NCBI GenBank assembly: GCA_951828515.1
Contig: OX639992.1
Location: 1,240,001 to 1,304,000, forward strand
Source of the DNA: an uncultured Poribacteria bacterium
GTDB taxonomy: Bacteria; Poribacteria; WGA-4E; WGA-3G
Direction: 5' to 3'
DNA length: 64,000 nt
Both the position numbers and the translations under genes were made by a program. Of the stretch, positions 44,426 through 53,139 are shown piece by piece. The notes under the pieces are model-generated. The model searched no databases. It was given only the letters and a program-made list of their open reading frames with translations, and was not told the DNA's origin. Each line of letters starts with the position of its first letter. The first letter of the stretch is position 1.

Positions 44426-44899
44426 ATGGTTCAAAAGATCGAGGAACAAGATGGCTACATGTTACTCTATTTCGGAGAACCGCCGGCAGATGTAGGAGAG
44501 ATTGAGTTTGTCAATTGTCTCGCACATCAACAGAACCAGATACTGTTCTGCAAATGGCGTGATAACAATATTTGGACGCTACCGGGTGGGCGCGCCGAAC
44601 CGGGGGAAACGGCTGAGGAAACGGCACACCGAGAACTTCTGGAAGAGACGGGTGCAACGCTGAAAAATCTTGAAGTGCTGTGTTACATCCACTGTTTTAT
44701 GTTCAATCTCGAATACTGGGGAATCGCTTATTTGGGAGAAATAGAGGGGTTAGGTAGCCCACTCGACCTTGAGGAAGTCAGTGAAGCGAGTCTGTTCTCA
44801 CATTTTCCAGAAAACCCGAACAATCCGGGCCCGTTCGGGAATCAAAGCAAAGCATTATATCTCGCCGCACTGCGTAAACTCTCAGACACAAAAGATTAG
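44426..44899 (+). CDS. NUDIX hydrolase
   Basis: A 157-residue NUDIX protein. The Nudix box is GGRAEPGETAEETAHRELLE followed by ETG (about 53-75), with all expected positions kept. It precedes ...LEVLCYIHCFMFN. The start ATG has AGAGGAG upstream. It differs from the NUDIX gene at 1598-2005 and sits between the shortened sigma factor and a broken DUF5916 gene. Substrate unknown. Confidence 0.87.
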   Translation: MVQKIEEQDGYMLLYFGEPPADVGEIEFVNCLAHQQNQILFCKWRDNNIWTLPGGRAEPGETAEETAHRELLEETGATLKNLEVLCYIHCFMFNLEYWGIAYLGEIEGLGSPLDLEEVSEASLFSHFPENPNNPGPFGNQSKALYLAALRKLSDTKD

Positions 44900-45055
44900 G
44901 TCGCAGGACGCACCGAAGGTGCCAGGGGATAGGGACTTACAAATTTCTGATGAATTTTCGTCAGTGTGGGTTAAACTTTTACGAAGGAGATTTGATGTAA
45001 CTCGCAAAATTGCTAAACACATTATAGACACACACCGAAAAAGAAAGAAACAATA

Positions 45056-45944
45056 ATGGAAAAAGTCGGACGAGGGCACTGGGCACGCGCACTCATTTGG
45101 ATGCCGATGCTCCTCTTGGTGCCTATATCACTTTTCGCAAATACACAAAATACAAGACGCACGCTTCGTGCGGTATGGACGGAGACCCCACCCGTTATTG
45201 ACGGAAATTTAACAGAATCCGTATGGCAACACGCCGATATTGCAACCAATTTCTTCCGAGCAAAGGAGGGAGAGACACATCCTGCCGAATTAGACACCGA
45301 AGTTCGAGTGCTGTTATGAGTTTCCAGAAGCGCATTTCGTGGAGTCTTTTTGGGTGGATACACGCCATTTCTATCAAACCAATGCACAAAGGTTGCTACG
45401 GGAACGACTGAGCGAGTCCCGTTTCTACATTGACGTTGGGCGGTTTAACTTTTTCACTTCCGGTGGATTCGGTCAACTTCGCGAGGTCGGTCAGCTTTTT
45501 GATACCAAGTTCATCCGATCAAAGATTGATTATCAGGCACCGTGGGGGCAATTGGGGGTTATCAATCGTTTCGGCACCCGTCGAGATGAATTCAATCGAT
45601 TCACCAGTTTCTCCGGGGGCGTCAACCTTTTCGGCAAGTTCACGATCGATCTGGATCTCGATAATTTCTTTTGGCGCGCACACCGAAATACCCTTATTTT
45701 GCGGCTTCGCAGCAATTACCAATTTACCCAAAAAATCGGTTGGCGAATTTTCGTGGAACGTGTAGATGAACGGCTGCGAGATGAGATCACCTACAACTTC
45801 AATTCGATCTTCGACTACGAATTTACGCCAGAAAGCCATTTCTTCTTTGTGGTTGTCGATAGCCTGCCGGGGGATCGGGCTGTGTTTGCAAAGTTGGCTT
45901 ACCTTTTTGAACCCAATCTTCCAGAGTTCGCCCAGTTTAATTGA
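45056..45944 (+). pseudogene. DUF5916-type gene with a large internal deletion
   Basis: The start (45056-45319) encodes a signal peptide (ALIWMPMLLLVPISLFAN) and the beginning of a CBM9-like domain: VIDGNLTESVWQHADI and DTEVRVLL. It stops at TGA where intact copies read VLYDDKYLYFGF. A second frame (from 45318 to 45944) resumes with the C-terminal barrel: FWVDTRHF, LDLDNFFWRAH, FDYEFTPESHFFFVV and VFAKLAYLFEP. About 450 residues are missing, and the frame is shifted at the junction (near 45315). Compared with the intact paralogues it is a fossil. Confidence 0.75.
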
Positions 45945-45995
45945 CTGTTGTGAATAAATCCGAATTAGGCTATCTCTATCTCACGTTCTGTTGAT

Positions 45996-46679
45996 TTATA
46001 TCTGATCTCGTAGCGTGTGCATATTAAGTTCACTCATGAGTTGTCGGGCAACAGCGTCGCTGGCTTTCATACTGGAGTCTGCCATTTCTGTTGGTGGCTT
46101 GAAAGGAATCTCCATTGGTATGAGATTCAACGGGTCTTGCGCAAAGCGACTAAGAGCCGTGCGTTTTATCTGTAAGTTATCCGCAACCCGATTAAGATCA
46201 TCTTTTTCTGCCATTGCTGGATCGCCATAGACAATTCCAACATTAGATAGAACGAATAGTGTCGCGGTTTCCCAATCTGTGCCACTATCGCCTCTGGTGT
46301 TGATGAGAATAACACTCCCACCTCTTGTAAAAGAACTTTTTAGAGAAAACATACGACCGCTGGGAAGTATCAAATCCCCACCTTGTGCTTCTGATCCACA
46401 ACCTTCAATTTCTATCCCAGTAGAACGCATCAACGCTAAGGTAAAAACCTCAACGACACCGCCCACGGTAAACCTGTTTTCATAGATTGCCGTGTTATAT
46501 CTTTCAATAAGGTGCTTGATTCCTGTCTCATACTCCACTTTTGCTTCATTACTCAGATTTTCCTGCAAGTGCTTGAAGCAATTCCTCTCTATGTCGAAGT
46601 TCGTCGTTTCTTCCTCCGTTTTTTGGTAGTCTTCGGTCTCTGTCTCTCGGAACAAAGACATTTGTCGGTTTTGTGCCAC
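45996..46679 (-). CDS. restriction endonuclease, PD-(D/E)xK type
   Basis: A 227-residue protein just downstream of a DNA methyltransferase on the same strand. The core motif is GGDLILPSGRMFSLKSSFTRG (about 104-124): Asp in GGDL, and FSLK at the E/S-x-K position. This fits the restriction endonuclease fold, although the usual Glu-x-Lys reads Ser-Leu-Lys. GTG 46679 has AAGGGG upstream. The partner methyltransferase lies 17 bases before. Together they look like a type II restriction-modification system; the recognition site cannot be read off. Confidence 0.65.
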   Translation of the reverse strand: MAQNRQMSLFRETETEDYQKTEEETTNFDIERNCFKHLQENLSNEAKVEYETGIKHLIERYNTAIYENRFTVGGVVEVFTLALMRSTGIEIEGCGSEAQGGDLILPSGRMFSLKSSFTRGGSVILINTRGDSGTDWETATLFVLSNVGIVYGDPAMAEKDDLNRVADNLQIKRTALSRFAQDPLNLIPMEIPFKPPTEMADSSMKASDAVARQLMSELNMHTLRDQI

Positions 46680-46696
46680 TGTTCTGCCCCTTGTAT

Positions 46697-47587
46697 TTAC
46701 GAATCGAACATCGTTAGCTGATCTTCAGGTAGCACTTCTTGTTTTTCTACCTTTGGTAGGAGGTGATATTTCCGTCTCGGTTCTTCATACAGACGTTGAC
46801 ACGTTAGGTCAATATATTTGGATTCTATCTCGTATCCGACACATTTGCGTTTGAATCTCAAGGCTCCCCGAGCGGTTTGCCCGCTTCCTAAAAAAGGGTC
46901 AAGTATTTCATCATCTTCTTCAGAATAAAGTAGCACCAAGCGTCGGACGAGTTCATCAGGGAATGGACACGGATGGTCAATCGTTTTAGGTGGCACGGGT
47001 GCGATATGCCAAATCGAGTTGGCTATATCACGTTTGAATACGTCGTCTATTGGGAGCGTAGGCTGTGAACCGTATCTCGGTTTATCGCCTTTACGGAATA
47101 TGAGTATGTATTCGGTCATTATGTTGGGGTAGTAGTATCCAGATTTTTGGTGTTGGATAAACGAACCAGCACGCCTCACACCGCCGGTGACTTTATTCCA
47201 TATTATATCTTGGTGGAAATTCCAGTCGGTATCGCTTAATTGGCTTGTTAAGTCGAAAGGTGCTGGATAGTGCTTGCCTTTGTGGAGGATTGTCCCGATA
47301 ACAATAGCACAGAACCCACCCTCAATTGTCACCCGATAGACTTCAAGAAACACCTTTTTAAGTGTTGCGAGCCAGTCCTTGTATGTTTTTCCAAGTCCGT
47401 CATAGTTCCGCTCCCGATACCACGCTTCATCATCGCTAGTGTGGGTATCGTAGTCAATAGCGTTCCAGTAAGGGGGCGAGGTAATTGTCAGGGCGATAGA
47501 ATTATCCTCGCATTCCGACATATCAAGACAGGAGGTATGATAAAAACGATAATTTTCGCCCGTGATTGGGGTGTGATTTTCAGGCAT
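46697..47587 (-). CDS. DNA methyltransferase, beta-class (N4-cytosine or N6-adenine)
   Basis: A 296-residue DNA methyltransferase. Motif IV is ITSPPYWNAIDY (about 31-42), and the SAM-binding motif I is ILDPFLGSGQTARGAL in the C-terminal part (about 240-255). That order, IV before I, marks the beta class. FKRKCVGYEIESKYIDL is the motif following I. ATG 47587 has GAGGAG upstream on the minus strand. It protects host DNA from the neighbouring endonuclease, 17 bases downstream. SPPY suggests N4-cytosine, but TSPPY also occurs in N6-adenine enzymes, so the modified base is not certain. Confidence 0.85.
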   Translation of the reverse strand: MPENHTPITGENYRFYHTSCLDMSECEDNSIALTITSPPYWNAIDYDTHTSDDEAWYRERNYDGLGKTYKDWLATLKKVFLEVYRVTIEGGFCAIVIGTILHKGKHYPAPFDLTSQLSDTDWNFHQDIIWNKVTGGVRRAGSFIQHQKSGYYYPNIMTEYILIFRKGDKPRYGSQPTLPIDDVFKRDIANSIWHIAPVPPKTIDHPCPFPDELVRRLVLLYSEEDDEILDPFLGSGQTARGALRFKRKCVGYEIESKYIDLTCQRLYEEPRRKYHLLPKVEKQEVLPEDQLTMFDS

Positions 47588-47952
47588 AGAGACTCCTCAT
47601 CTTAGAAAGATATGGAATTCGTCAAGGTTGAAGATTCTATCTCTGCATCCGGACTTACTTTCTGTTGTATTGATTTCTCGAAAAAATAAGGCTTACCAGT
47701 CATTAGATTATTCAGTCCCAGTTCTTTATCCCCCAGCTACGGTGGAAGGGTGGCAGAAACGGCTGGCACCGCTCGTAGCTGTGCAACCCATAACTGGTTT
47801 AAAGAGTATACCATATCAGTGGAAAAAATAAAAATGGAAAACTAAACGCCCCTGAATTTTTCAAAAGTGGGTAGTGTTATATAACCGTAACTATGGTAAA
47901 ATATACAATTACTTATACACCAGAAGATAGGCGAGGCGTTAAGGAACATTCG
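47588..47952. other. intergenic region with a long inverted repeat
   Basis: About 365 bases between the methyltransferase start and the next plus-strand gene. CAGCTACG (47734-47741) is perfectly complementary to CGTAGCTG (47774-47781), and inner GGTG/CACC extend the pairing. A 67-codon frame here is not convincing. Function unknown. Confidence 0.4.
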
Positions 47953-48708
47953 ATGTCGAACACTCAACTCAAGACCATGTTTAATACTGCTGCGACACTC
48001 TATGAAGAGGTCCGACCCGAATACCCTGAGAAGTTAATCCAAGATGTCGTAGACCTCTCTGGGCTCAACGACCACAGCAGAATCCTTGAGATTGGATGTG
48101 GTACAGGAAAAGCGACCCGATCCTTCGCGGAACGTGGATACGAATTGGTTTGTCTGGACATCGGTGCCGATTTAATCGCCGTTGCGAAGGAGAAATTGAA
48201 GACGTTTCCAAACCTTTCGTTTGTGGAACAGGCATTTGAGGAATGGGAATCAAACGGAAAGTTTGACCTGATTATCTCTGCTACCGCTTTTCATTGGGTA
48301 GATCCAAAAGTGAGGTATCTGAAGGCATCCGAGATGCTGAAATCAAAGGGTTTCCTTGCCGTTTTTTCAAATCAGCATGTCAGAAAAGACGAAGGATTCT
48401 TTGCAGAAGTTCAGGATTTATACGATAGATATTACCCTCTACCGACAGAGAATCGCCCTACACACGCGACACACTTCCCCGGCGTGGAAGCCTTTCAGGA
48501 TCCAATTAAACGTGTATACCCATGGACGCAAACATATTCATCTGAGCAGTACATCAAACTCCTAAACACCTATTCGGATCACATCGCGTTGCCGGATGAG
48601 AATAAACGTCTACTGTTTGAGGGGATTGTCAATCTGAGTGAGACGAAGTATGACGGTCAGATCACCAAACACTATGCAGCCGTTCTTGATTTACGGAAAA
48701 AGAAATGA
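47953..48708 (+). CDS. class I SAM-dependent methyltransferase
   Basis: A 251-residue methyltransferase. FNTAATLYEEVRPEYPEKLI leads into motif I ILEIGCGTGKATRSFAERG (about 43-61), then LVCLDIGADLIAVAKEKL and FDLIISATAFHWVDP (motif IV, typical of UbiE-like methyltransferases). ATG 47953 follows AAGGAAC; an earlier ATG at 47893 is not needed. The stop overlaps the next gene by four bases, so the enolase-like protein is co-translated. Substrate unknown. Confidence 0.85.
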   Translation: MSNTQLKTMFNTAATLYEEVRPEYPEKLIQDVVDLSGLNDHSRILEIGCGTGKATRSFAERGYELVCLDIGADLIAVAKEKLKTFPNLSFVEQAFEEWESNGKFDLIISATAFHWVDPKVRYLKASEMLKSKGFLAVFSNQHVRKDEGFFAEVQDLYDRYYPLPTENRPTHATHFPGVEAFQDPIKRVYPWTQTYSSEQYIKLLNTYSDHIALPDENKRLLFEGIVNLSETKYDGQITKHYAAVLDLRKKK

Positions 48709-49781
48709 AAATCACAAAAGTTGAGACACTCCAGATTGAGACGCCGCGTTATTACGGTCACGTATCAGGTCATGTTATCGTCAAAATCCATGTAGACGAT
48801 GGTCCCGTAGGGTTGGGAGAAGCCTCGGATAGCAGAGCTGACGATTTAGGTGCAGTAACCAAACGCTACAACAATTTACTCGTCGGACGTGATGCGACCC
48901 GTATTACAGAAATCAACGAGTTCCTACGGACACAGAGTTTCGGTAGCACGGTTAGTAATTTACACCTCGCTTCCGCTATCGATCTCGCACTTTATGATTT
49001 GAATGGCAAGGTCCAGGGCGTTCCAGTTTACCAAATGCTCGGCGGTAAGACGCGAGACAGCGTCTACTGTTGCTATCCAATCTTCGGATGGCAGGTAACG
49101 GAGGATTTTGAGAAGACCGCGGGCTACCTGCAACGGTTGGTAGCTCTCGGACACCATCTCTTCCGCTACTACGTGTCGGGCGACAGCGCGTTGGATGACC
49201 GATTCTTGACCGAAATGAAGTCGAGATTTGGCGAGCAAATCAAGCTCAAACAAATCGATTTCTCGGGTCGTTTCAACGACTGGGAGACCGCCCTGCGCTA
49301 TGCCGATGTCCTTCGGCACTACACCCCCTATCACTTTGAGCAGCCCTCACGGAATCTGCGAGTATGTGCGGAGTTCACCAAACGCATGGATCTGCCGGTG
49401 AGTCTGCACATCAGTAGTTTAGAATACGGGTATGAGGCAGCCGAACGCGGTGCTTGCACAGTCTTCAATGTAGCGTGTGTCGCAGGAGGTCCGACCCATA
49501 TTCGTCGCTTGTTTGCATTGGCAGAGGCAGCGGGACTGAGGTGCCTGATTGGTACAGATCAGGAATCGACACTTGGGACAGCGGCACAAATCCATGTCGG
49601 TGTTTCAATGCCCAACCTAAGTCTGCCTTGTGATCCGATGGGACCGGTGCTTTATACAGCATCACCAGCGCAGGAACGCATCCGAGCGGCAGCCAGCCAT
49701 CTCTATCCACCAGAGGGACCCGGACTCGGTGTCGAGTTAGACGAGGATAAACTCAAGGTTTTAACAGTTTCATCCGCATAA
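48705..49781 (+). CDS. atypical mandelate racemase/muconate lactonizing enzyme family protein
   Basis: A 358-residue enolase-superfamily protein starting ITKVETLQIETPR. The general barrel is clear: LASAIDLALYDLNGKVQGVPVYQMLGG, then HFEQPSRN and ..GGPTHIRRLFALAEAAGL. But the KxK segment reads FRYYV, and the third metal-ligand DE motif reads SLHISS. Asp in QIDFSG and Glu in HFEQP are kept. It therefore lacks several catalytic residues and may do a different reaction or none. The start overlaps the upstream methyltransferase stop. Confidence 0.75.
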   Translation: MKITKVETLQIETPRYYGHVSGHVIVKIHVDDGPVGLGEASDSRADDLGAVTKRYNNLLVGRDATRITEINEFLRTQSFGSTVSNLHLASAIDLALYDLNGKVQGVPVYQMLGGKTRDSVYCCYPIFGWQVTEDFEKTAGYLQRLVALGHHLFRYYVSGDSALDDRFLTEMKSRFGEQIKLKQIDFSGRFNDWETALRYADVLRHYTPYHFEQPSRNLRVCAEFTKRMDLPVSLHISSLEYGYEAAERGACTVFNVACVAGGPTHIRRLFALAEAAGLRCLIGTDQESTLGTAAQIHVGVSMPNLSLPCDPMGPVLYTASPAQERIRAAASHLYPPEGPGLGVELDEDKLKVLTVSSA

Positions 49782-49801
49782 CGTTTCAACCTTGAACTTG
49801 A

Positions 49802-49830
49802 TTGACATCCCTCCCAAATTGTGATAGGTT
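49802..49830 (+). promoter_or_regulatory. sigma70-type promoter before the monooxygenase-fold gene
   Basis: TTGACA (49802-49807), a 17-base spacer and TAGGTT (49825-49830). The spacer (TCCCTCCCAAATTGTGA) resembles that at 28802-28818. The gene starts 75 bases downstream, leaving room for an untranslated leader. Confidence 0.5.
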
Positions 49831-49904
49831 AATGAGAATTCGGCATCAGCATGCCGATACGAGAAATAAATTTTGATTTGTAAATTACGCATAGGAGGAA
49901 AACT

Positions 49905-50225
49905 ATGTTTGTTATTATCGCACCCATTCAGATTAAAGAAGGTCATAGAGATGCGTTCATCGAATCGATGATAGATGACGCGAAAGGCTCTGTTGCGAAT
50001 GAACCCGGTTGCCTGAGATTTGATGTGATTCAGGACGGTGCTGATCCGAATCGGATATGGCTCTACGAGGTTTACGTGGACGAGGCAGCATTCCAAGAAC
50101 ATCTGAAAGCCCCACACTTCATCAAATGGCGGGATACCGTCAAGGATTGGTTCGCTGAGAGCGAATTTAAAGGCGCAGGCGGCGGAAGTTCCATGATTTA
50201 TCCACCAGATGACGACTGGCAGTAG
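49905..50225 (+). CDS. antibiotic biosynthesis monooxygenase (ABM) domain protein
   Basis: A 106-residue protein of the ABM/YgiN-like ferredoxin-fold group: MFVIIAPIQIKEGHRDAFIESM, NEPGCLRFDVIQDGADPNRIWLYEVYVDEAAFQEHLKAPHF. These small oxygenases act without cofactor or with a quinone, heme or polyketide. A strong TAGGAGG lies eight bases upstream of ATG 49905. It ends about 45 bases before a methyltransferase gene. The function is not predictable beyond the fold. Confidence 0.87.
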   Translation: MFVIIAPIQIKEGHRDAFIESMIDDAKGSVANEPGCLRFDVIQDGADPNRIWLYEVYVDEAAFQEHLKAPHFIKWRDTVKDWFAESEFKGAGGGSSMIYPPDDDWQ

Positions 50226-50269
50226 GTCAATTTTGATATTGGAGTCCGATAGAAGAATTGACTGACATA

Positions 50270-50884
50270 ATGAAATTCACTGACGGACTGGTTAACTCAT
50301 ACGAAAAGTATGCCCATGAAAGGGCATCTCACTCTCCTGATGGCTTCAAGATCCAAGAACGGTCAGAGTTTCTCAAATTCTTGAAGACTGAGGCACGAGA
50401 GACCCTCCTTGAAATTGGATGTGGTCCCGGTTGGGATGCCCAATTCTTTCAAAGTCAAGGACTTCGGGTTTTTGCAGTGGACAATACACCAACGATGGTG
50501 AAGCTCACTGCAGAAAAAGGTATCGCTGCTCAGGTCTTGGATTGCTACGATCTCGAGCAAATTAACGAGCGTTTTGATGCAGTATATACCATGAATTGTC
50601 TCCTACACATACCGAAGCGGGACTTTGATCGGATTTTGCGTCTAATTTCAAGGCGACTCAACGAAAACGGTTTAATGTATATCGGCATTTGGGGAGACAA
50701 AGACTTTGAGGGTATCTGGGAACAAGATATATATGAACCGAAGCGGTTTTTCTCTTTTTGGAAAACAGAGGCACTTCTCGAAATCCTACAACGCTCATTT
50801 AGATTGGAGTACTACCGGCGATTAGAGCCTCACGAAGGTAGGATCTTCAATTCTCTTATTGTTCGTAAACGGATGGAGGTATGA
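50270..50884 (+). CDS. class I SAM-dependent methyltransferase
   Basis: A 204-residue methyltransferase: TLLEIGCGPGWDAQFF (motif I, about 42-57), LRVFAVDNTPTMVKLTAEKGI, and FDAVYTMNCLLHIPKRDFDRIL (motif IV, LLHIP). The start could be TTG 50258 or ATG 50270; neither has a strong ribosome-binding site. It ends one base before a secreted LamG protein gene. Substrate unknown. Confidence 0.8.
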   Translation: MKFTDGLVNSYEKYAHERASHSPDGFKIQERSEFLKFLKTEARETLLEIGCGPGWDAQFFQSQGLRVFAVDNTPTMVKLTAEKGIAAQVLDCYDLEQINERFDAVYTMNCLLHIPKRDFDRILRLISRRLNENGLMYIGIWGDKDFEGIWEQDIYEPKRFFSFWKTEALLEILQRSFRLEYYRRLEPHEGRIFNSLIVRKRMEV

Positions 50885-50885
50885 A

Positions 50886-51650
50886 ATGAGATGGATAGTT
50901 TTCTATATTCTGAGTGCGGCATTCATTTGCACATTTCCCTTTGTGAGCGAGGCGATTGAGGACGACGCAATGGTTCTTTACTACTCGTTCGATGAAGGAA
51001 AGGGAAAAGATATTGAAGACCTGAGCGGCAAGGGAAACCACGGCACACTCGAAGGCGATGCCAAATGGGAGAAAAACGGAAAGATCAACTCGGGAGTGTT
51101 TTTTAATGAACAGATTCAGAAAGGGGTCGTTGCTGCCGAAGCATCTGACAGTCTGGCAATTACCAAGAACTTGACGATGGAGGTATGGGTATATCCGGAG
51201 AGTGTCGGTGATTATCGCAATGTGCGTGGGCAGGCAGGACCTCATACGTATTATCTGAGTATCCATCAGGGGAAACCATCCGTATGGATGGGATGCCCCG
51301 GTGCTGGCGGACGCACATGGAACAGCGCAAAGAACGAGATTCCGAACGATAAATGGTCGCACGTTGCCGCCGTTTACGAGTTTGATAAGGAACTTCGGCT
51401 TTATATCAACGGCAAACTTGATAATACCTATAAAGTGCAAGGCGAAATCCCGGTTTCCGCATCAGATCACTGGTTCGGCAACCGCCTTGATGGTCCGTGG
51501 CCCTACGGGGGCAGGCTTGATGAATTCGTCATCTATAACCGTGTCCTAACTGAAGATGAGATTCAGCAAGACATGGAGCAGGTTTTGAGTGTGTCGCCGT
51601 TGGACAAAGCGGCGACAACTTGGGGACTGCTGAAAAAAGTCGCGAGATAA
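50886..51650 (+). CDS. secreted LamG/concanavalin-like domain protein
   Basis: A 254-residue protein. The signal segment is IVFYILSAAFICTFPFVSEA (about 3-22). A LamG-like domain follows: VLYYSFDEGKGKDIEDLSG (the typical yY.FDe..G....D.sg start), GNHGTLEGDAKW, NLTMEVWVYPE, WSHVAAVYEFDKELRLYINGKLDN and LDEFVIYNRVLTEDEIQ. These often bind carbohydrate or protein at the cell surface. GGAGG lies nine bases upstream of ATG 50886. It follows the methyltransferase by one base. Confidence 0.85.
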   Translation: MRWIVFYILSAAFICTFPFVSEAIEDDAMVLYYSFDEGKGKDIEDLSGKGNHGTLEGDAKWEKNGKINSGVFFNEQIQKGVVAAEASDSLAITKNLTMEVWVYPESVGDYRNVRGQAGPHTYYLSIHQGKPSVWMGCPGAGGRTWNSAKNEIPNDKWSHVAAVYEFDKELRLYINGKLDNTYKVQGEIPVSASDHWFGNRLDGPWPYGGRLDEFVIYNRVLTEDEIQQDMEQVLSVSPLDKAATTWGLLKKVAR

Positions 51651-51664
51651 GTACAGAAAAAATA

Positions 51665-52360
51665 ATGTCGGACATTAGATTCGCGAACCCAGACGATGCG
51701 CAAGCAATCCACCGAATATTACAGGAGACATGGGGAGAATCGCTTCTTTTTGACGTGTTCACCGATCACGTTTCGTCGCCTGCGCATCAAGTTTTCGTTG
51801 CAGTGGATAGCGGCGAAATCGTAGGTTTTCTTTCCGCATTTCTGGTGTCCAACCCAACACCTCGATGGGAAATAGATCTTATTATTCTTCGATCCACGAG
51901 TCAAGGAAAAGGCATAGGCACCTCTCTCATTGCGGAAGCGTTAGCCTACGGTTCTAATCTCGGAGTGCATTGCGCGGCGGCATCCATCCGCATTGACAAT
52001 TATCCAAGCCGAGAAGCATTTTCCAAGGCGGGATTTACAACGGATGCTCAAGTGGGTAGTCTTTTTCTTTGGGATCCCTTGGCTTGCCAACCTACCAATG
52101 TGCCAGAGACCGTTCATTTTATACCGGTCAATACATTACTCTATCGCGGGTTGTGGATTGAAGGATTTATTGCGTCTCAACTACCTATGAAGGAACAGCA
52201 CAATGTGATTCGTGCGGCTCGAAATCGCATTTTGCGTGAGAACCGCATGAATACCGGTCTATTTATTCCAGACAACCTTAAACACACTGTTGCGTCTGAT
52301 CTATTAACCACCGCCACCAACCATGGCCAATACCACCGATGGCAATACACATTCAAGTAG
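51665..52360 (+). CDS. GNAT family N-acetyltransferase
   Basis: A 231-residue GNAT protein. The acetyl-CoA motif is STSQGKGIGTSLIAEALAYG (about 78-97), followed by ASIRIDNYPSREAFSKAGF. The C-terminal 90 residues are a second, weaker domain. ATG 51665 is used although the ribosome-binding site is poor. An earlier in-frame codon at 51620 overlaps the LamG gene. Acceptor unknown. Confidence 0.75.
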   Translation: MSDIRFANPDDAQAIHRILQETWGESLLFDVFTDHVSSPAHQVFVAVDSGEIVGFLSAFLVSNPTPRWEIDLIILRSTSQGKGIGTSLIAEALAYGSNLGVHCAAASIRIDNYPSREAFSKAGFTTDAQVGSLFLWDPLACQPTNVPETVHFIPVNTLLYRGLWIEGFIASQLPMKEQHNVIRAARNRILRENRMNTGLFIPDNLKHTVASDLLTTATNHGQYHRWQYTFK

Positions 52361-52430
52361 GAACTCAATTTATATTTTTCGTTGTAACAAAGCAAGGATC
52401 AAACTATAACCAATAGAAATAAAAATTGTT

Positions 52431-53129
52431 ATGACACAATCGTCGCTTCCAGTTGGAAATATCGTTCAATCTGTTGCTTCTGTTGATTTACCTCAGAGGA
52501 CCGACTACGTGGGTAAGTTTGTTACCCTGTCTCCAGTCGATCCACAAGCCGATGTTGCGGAACTTTATGAGTGCTCCCACGGGTCGGATATAAAGGAGCA
52601 AATCTGGACCTATATGAGCTACGGTCCCTTTGATAGCACACACAGCATGCAAGAATGGCTTGCGGAAGGGACTCGATCAAGCGATCCACTCTTTTTTGCC
52701 GTTCACCATCTCGAATCGAAGCAACGGATTGGAATGGTGAGTTTTCTGAATATCGTCTCTGATATGCGACGACTGGAACTCGGGCATATTTGGTATTCAC
52801 TGGACTTTCAGAGATCAAACGTGAACACGGAAGCCATATACCTAATGCTTTGCGAGGCTTTCGATAGGCTGAAATACCGACGCGTCGAATGGAAATGTGA
52901 TTCTCTGAATGAACGTTCTCGAGCAGCGGCACTGCGTCTCGGTTTTCGATTTGAAGGTATCTTCAGACAGCATATAATCGTAAAAGGTCGGAACAGGGAT
53001 ACTGCTTGGTTTTCAATGTTGGACAGCGAATGGCCTGCTATTAAGGAGAACATGGAAATGTGGTTGTATCAGAACCCCGACCGAAAGTTGTCCTTAACAG
53101 CACTTAATAGTAGTAAACTTTGTTGTTAA
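52431..53129 (+). CDS. GNAT acetyltransferase, RimJ/RimL-like
   Basis: A 232-residue GNAT protein with the look of ribosomal-protein acetyltransferase homologues: VTLSPVDPQADVAELYE, LELGHIWYSLDFQRSNVNTEA, LCEAFDRLKYRRVEWKCDSLNERSRAAALRLGFRFEGIFRQH. That end is typical of RimJ/RimL/YjcK-like proteins. ATG 52431 was taken. It is probably not an actual RimJ, as such domains are common in small-molecule acetylation. It lies 70 bases after another GNAT and ten before a HigB-like toxin gene. Confidence 0.8.
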   Translation: MTQSSLPVGNIVQSVASVDLPQRTDYVGKFVTLSPVDPQADVAELYECSHGSDIKEQIWTYMSYGPFDSTHSMQEWLAEGTRSSDPLFFAVHHLESKQRIGMVSFLNIVSDMRRLELGHIWYSLDFQRSNVNTEAIYLMLCEAFDRLKYRRVEWKCDSLNERSRAAALRLGFRFEGIFRQHIIVKGRNRDTAWFSMLDSEWPAIKENMEMWLYQNPDRKLSLTALNSSKLCC

Positions 53130-53139
53130 CTTGCCAAAT

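Noticed and set aside
47628-47831. A 67-codon frame
   Set aside because: No ribosome-binding site, and an inverted repeat runs through it. No similarity recognised.
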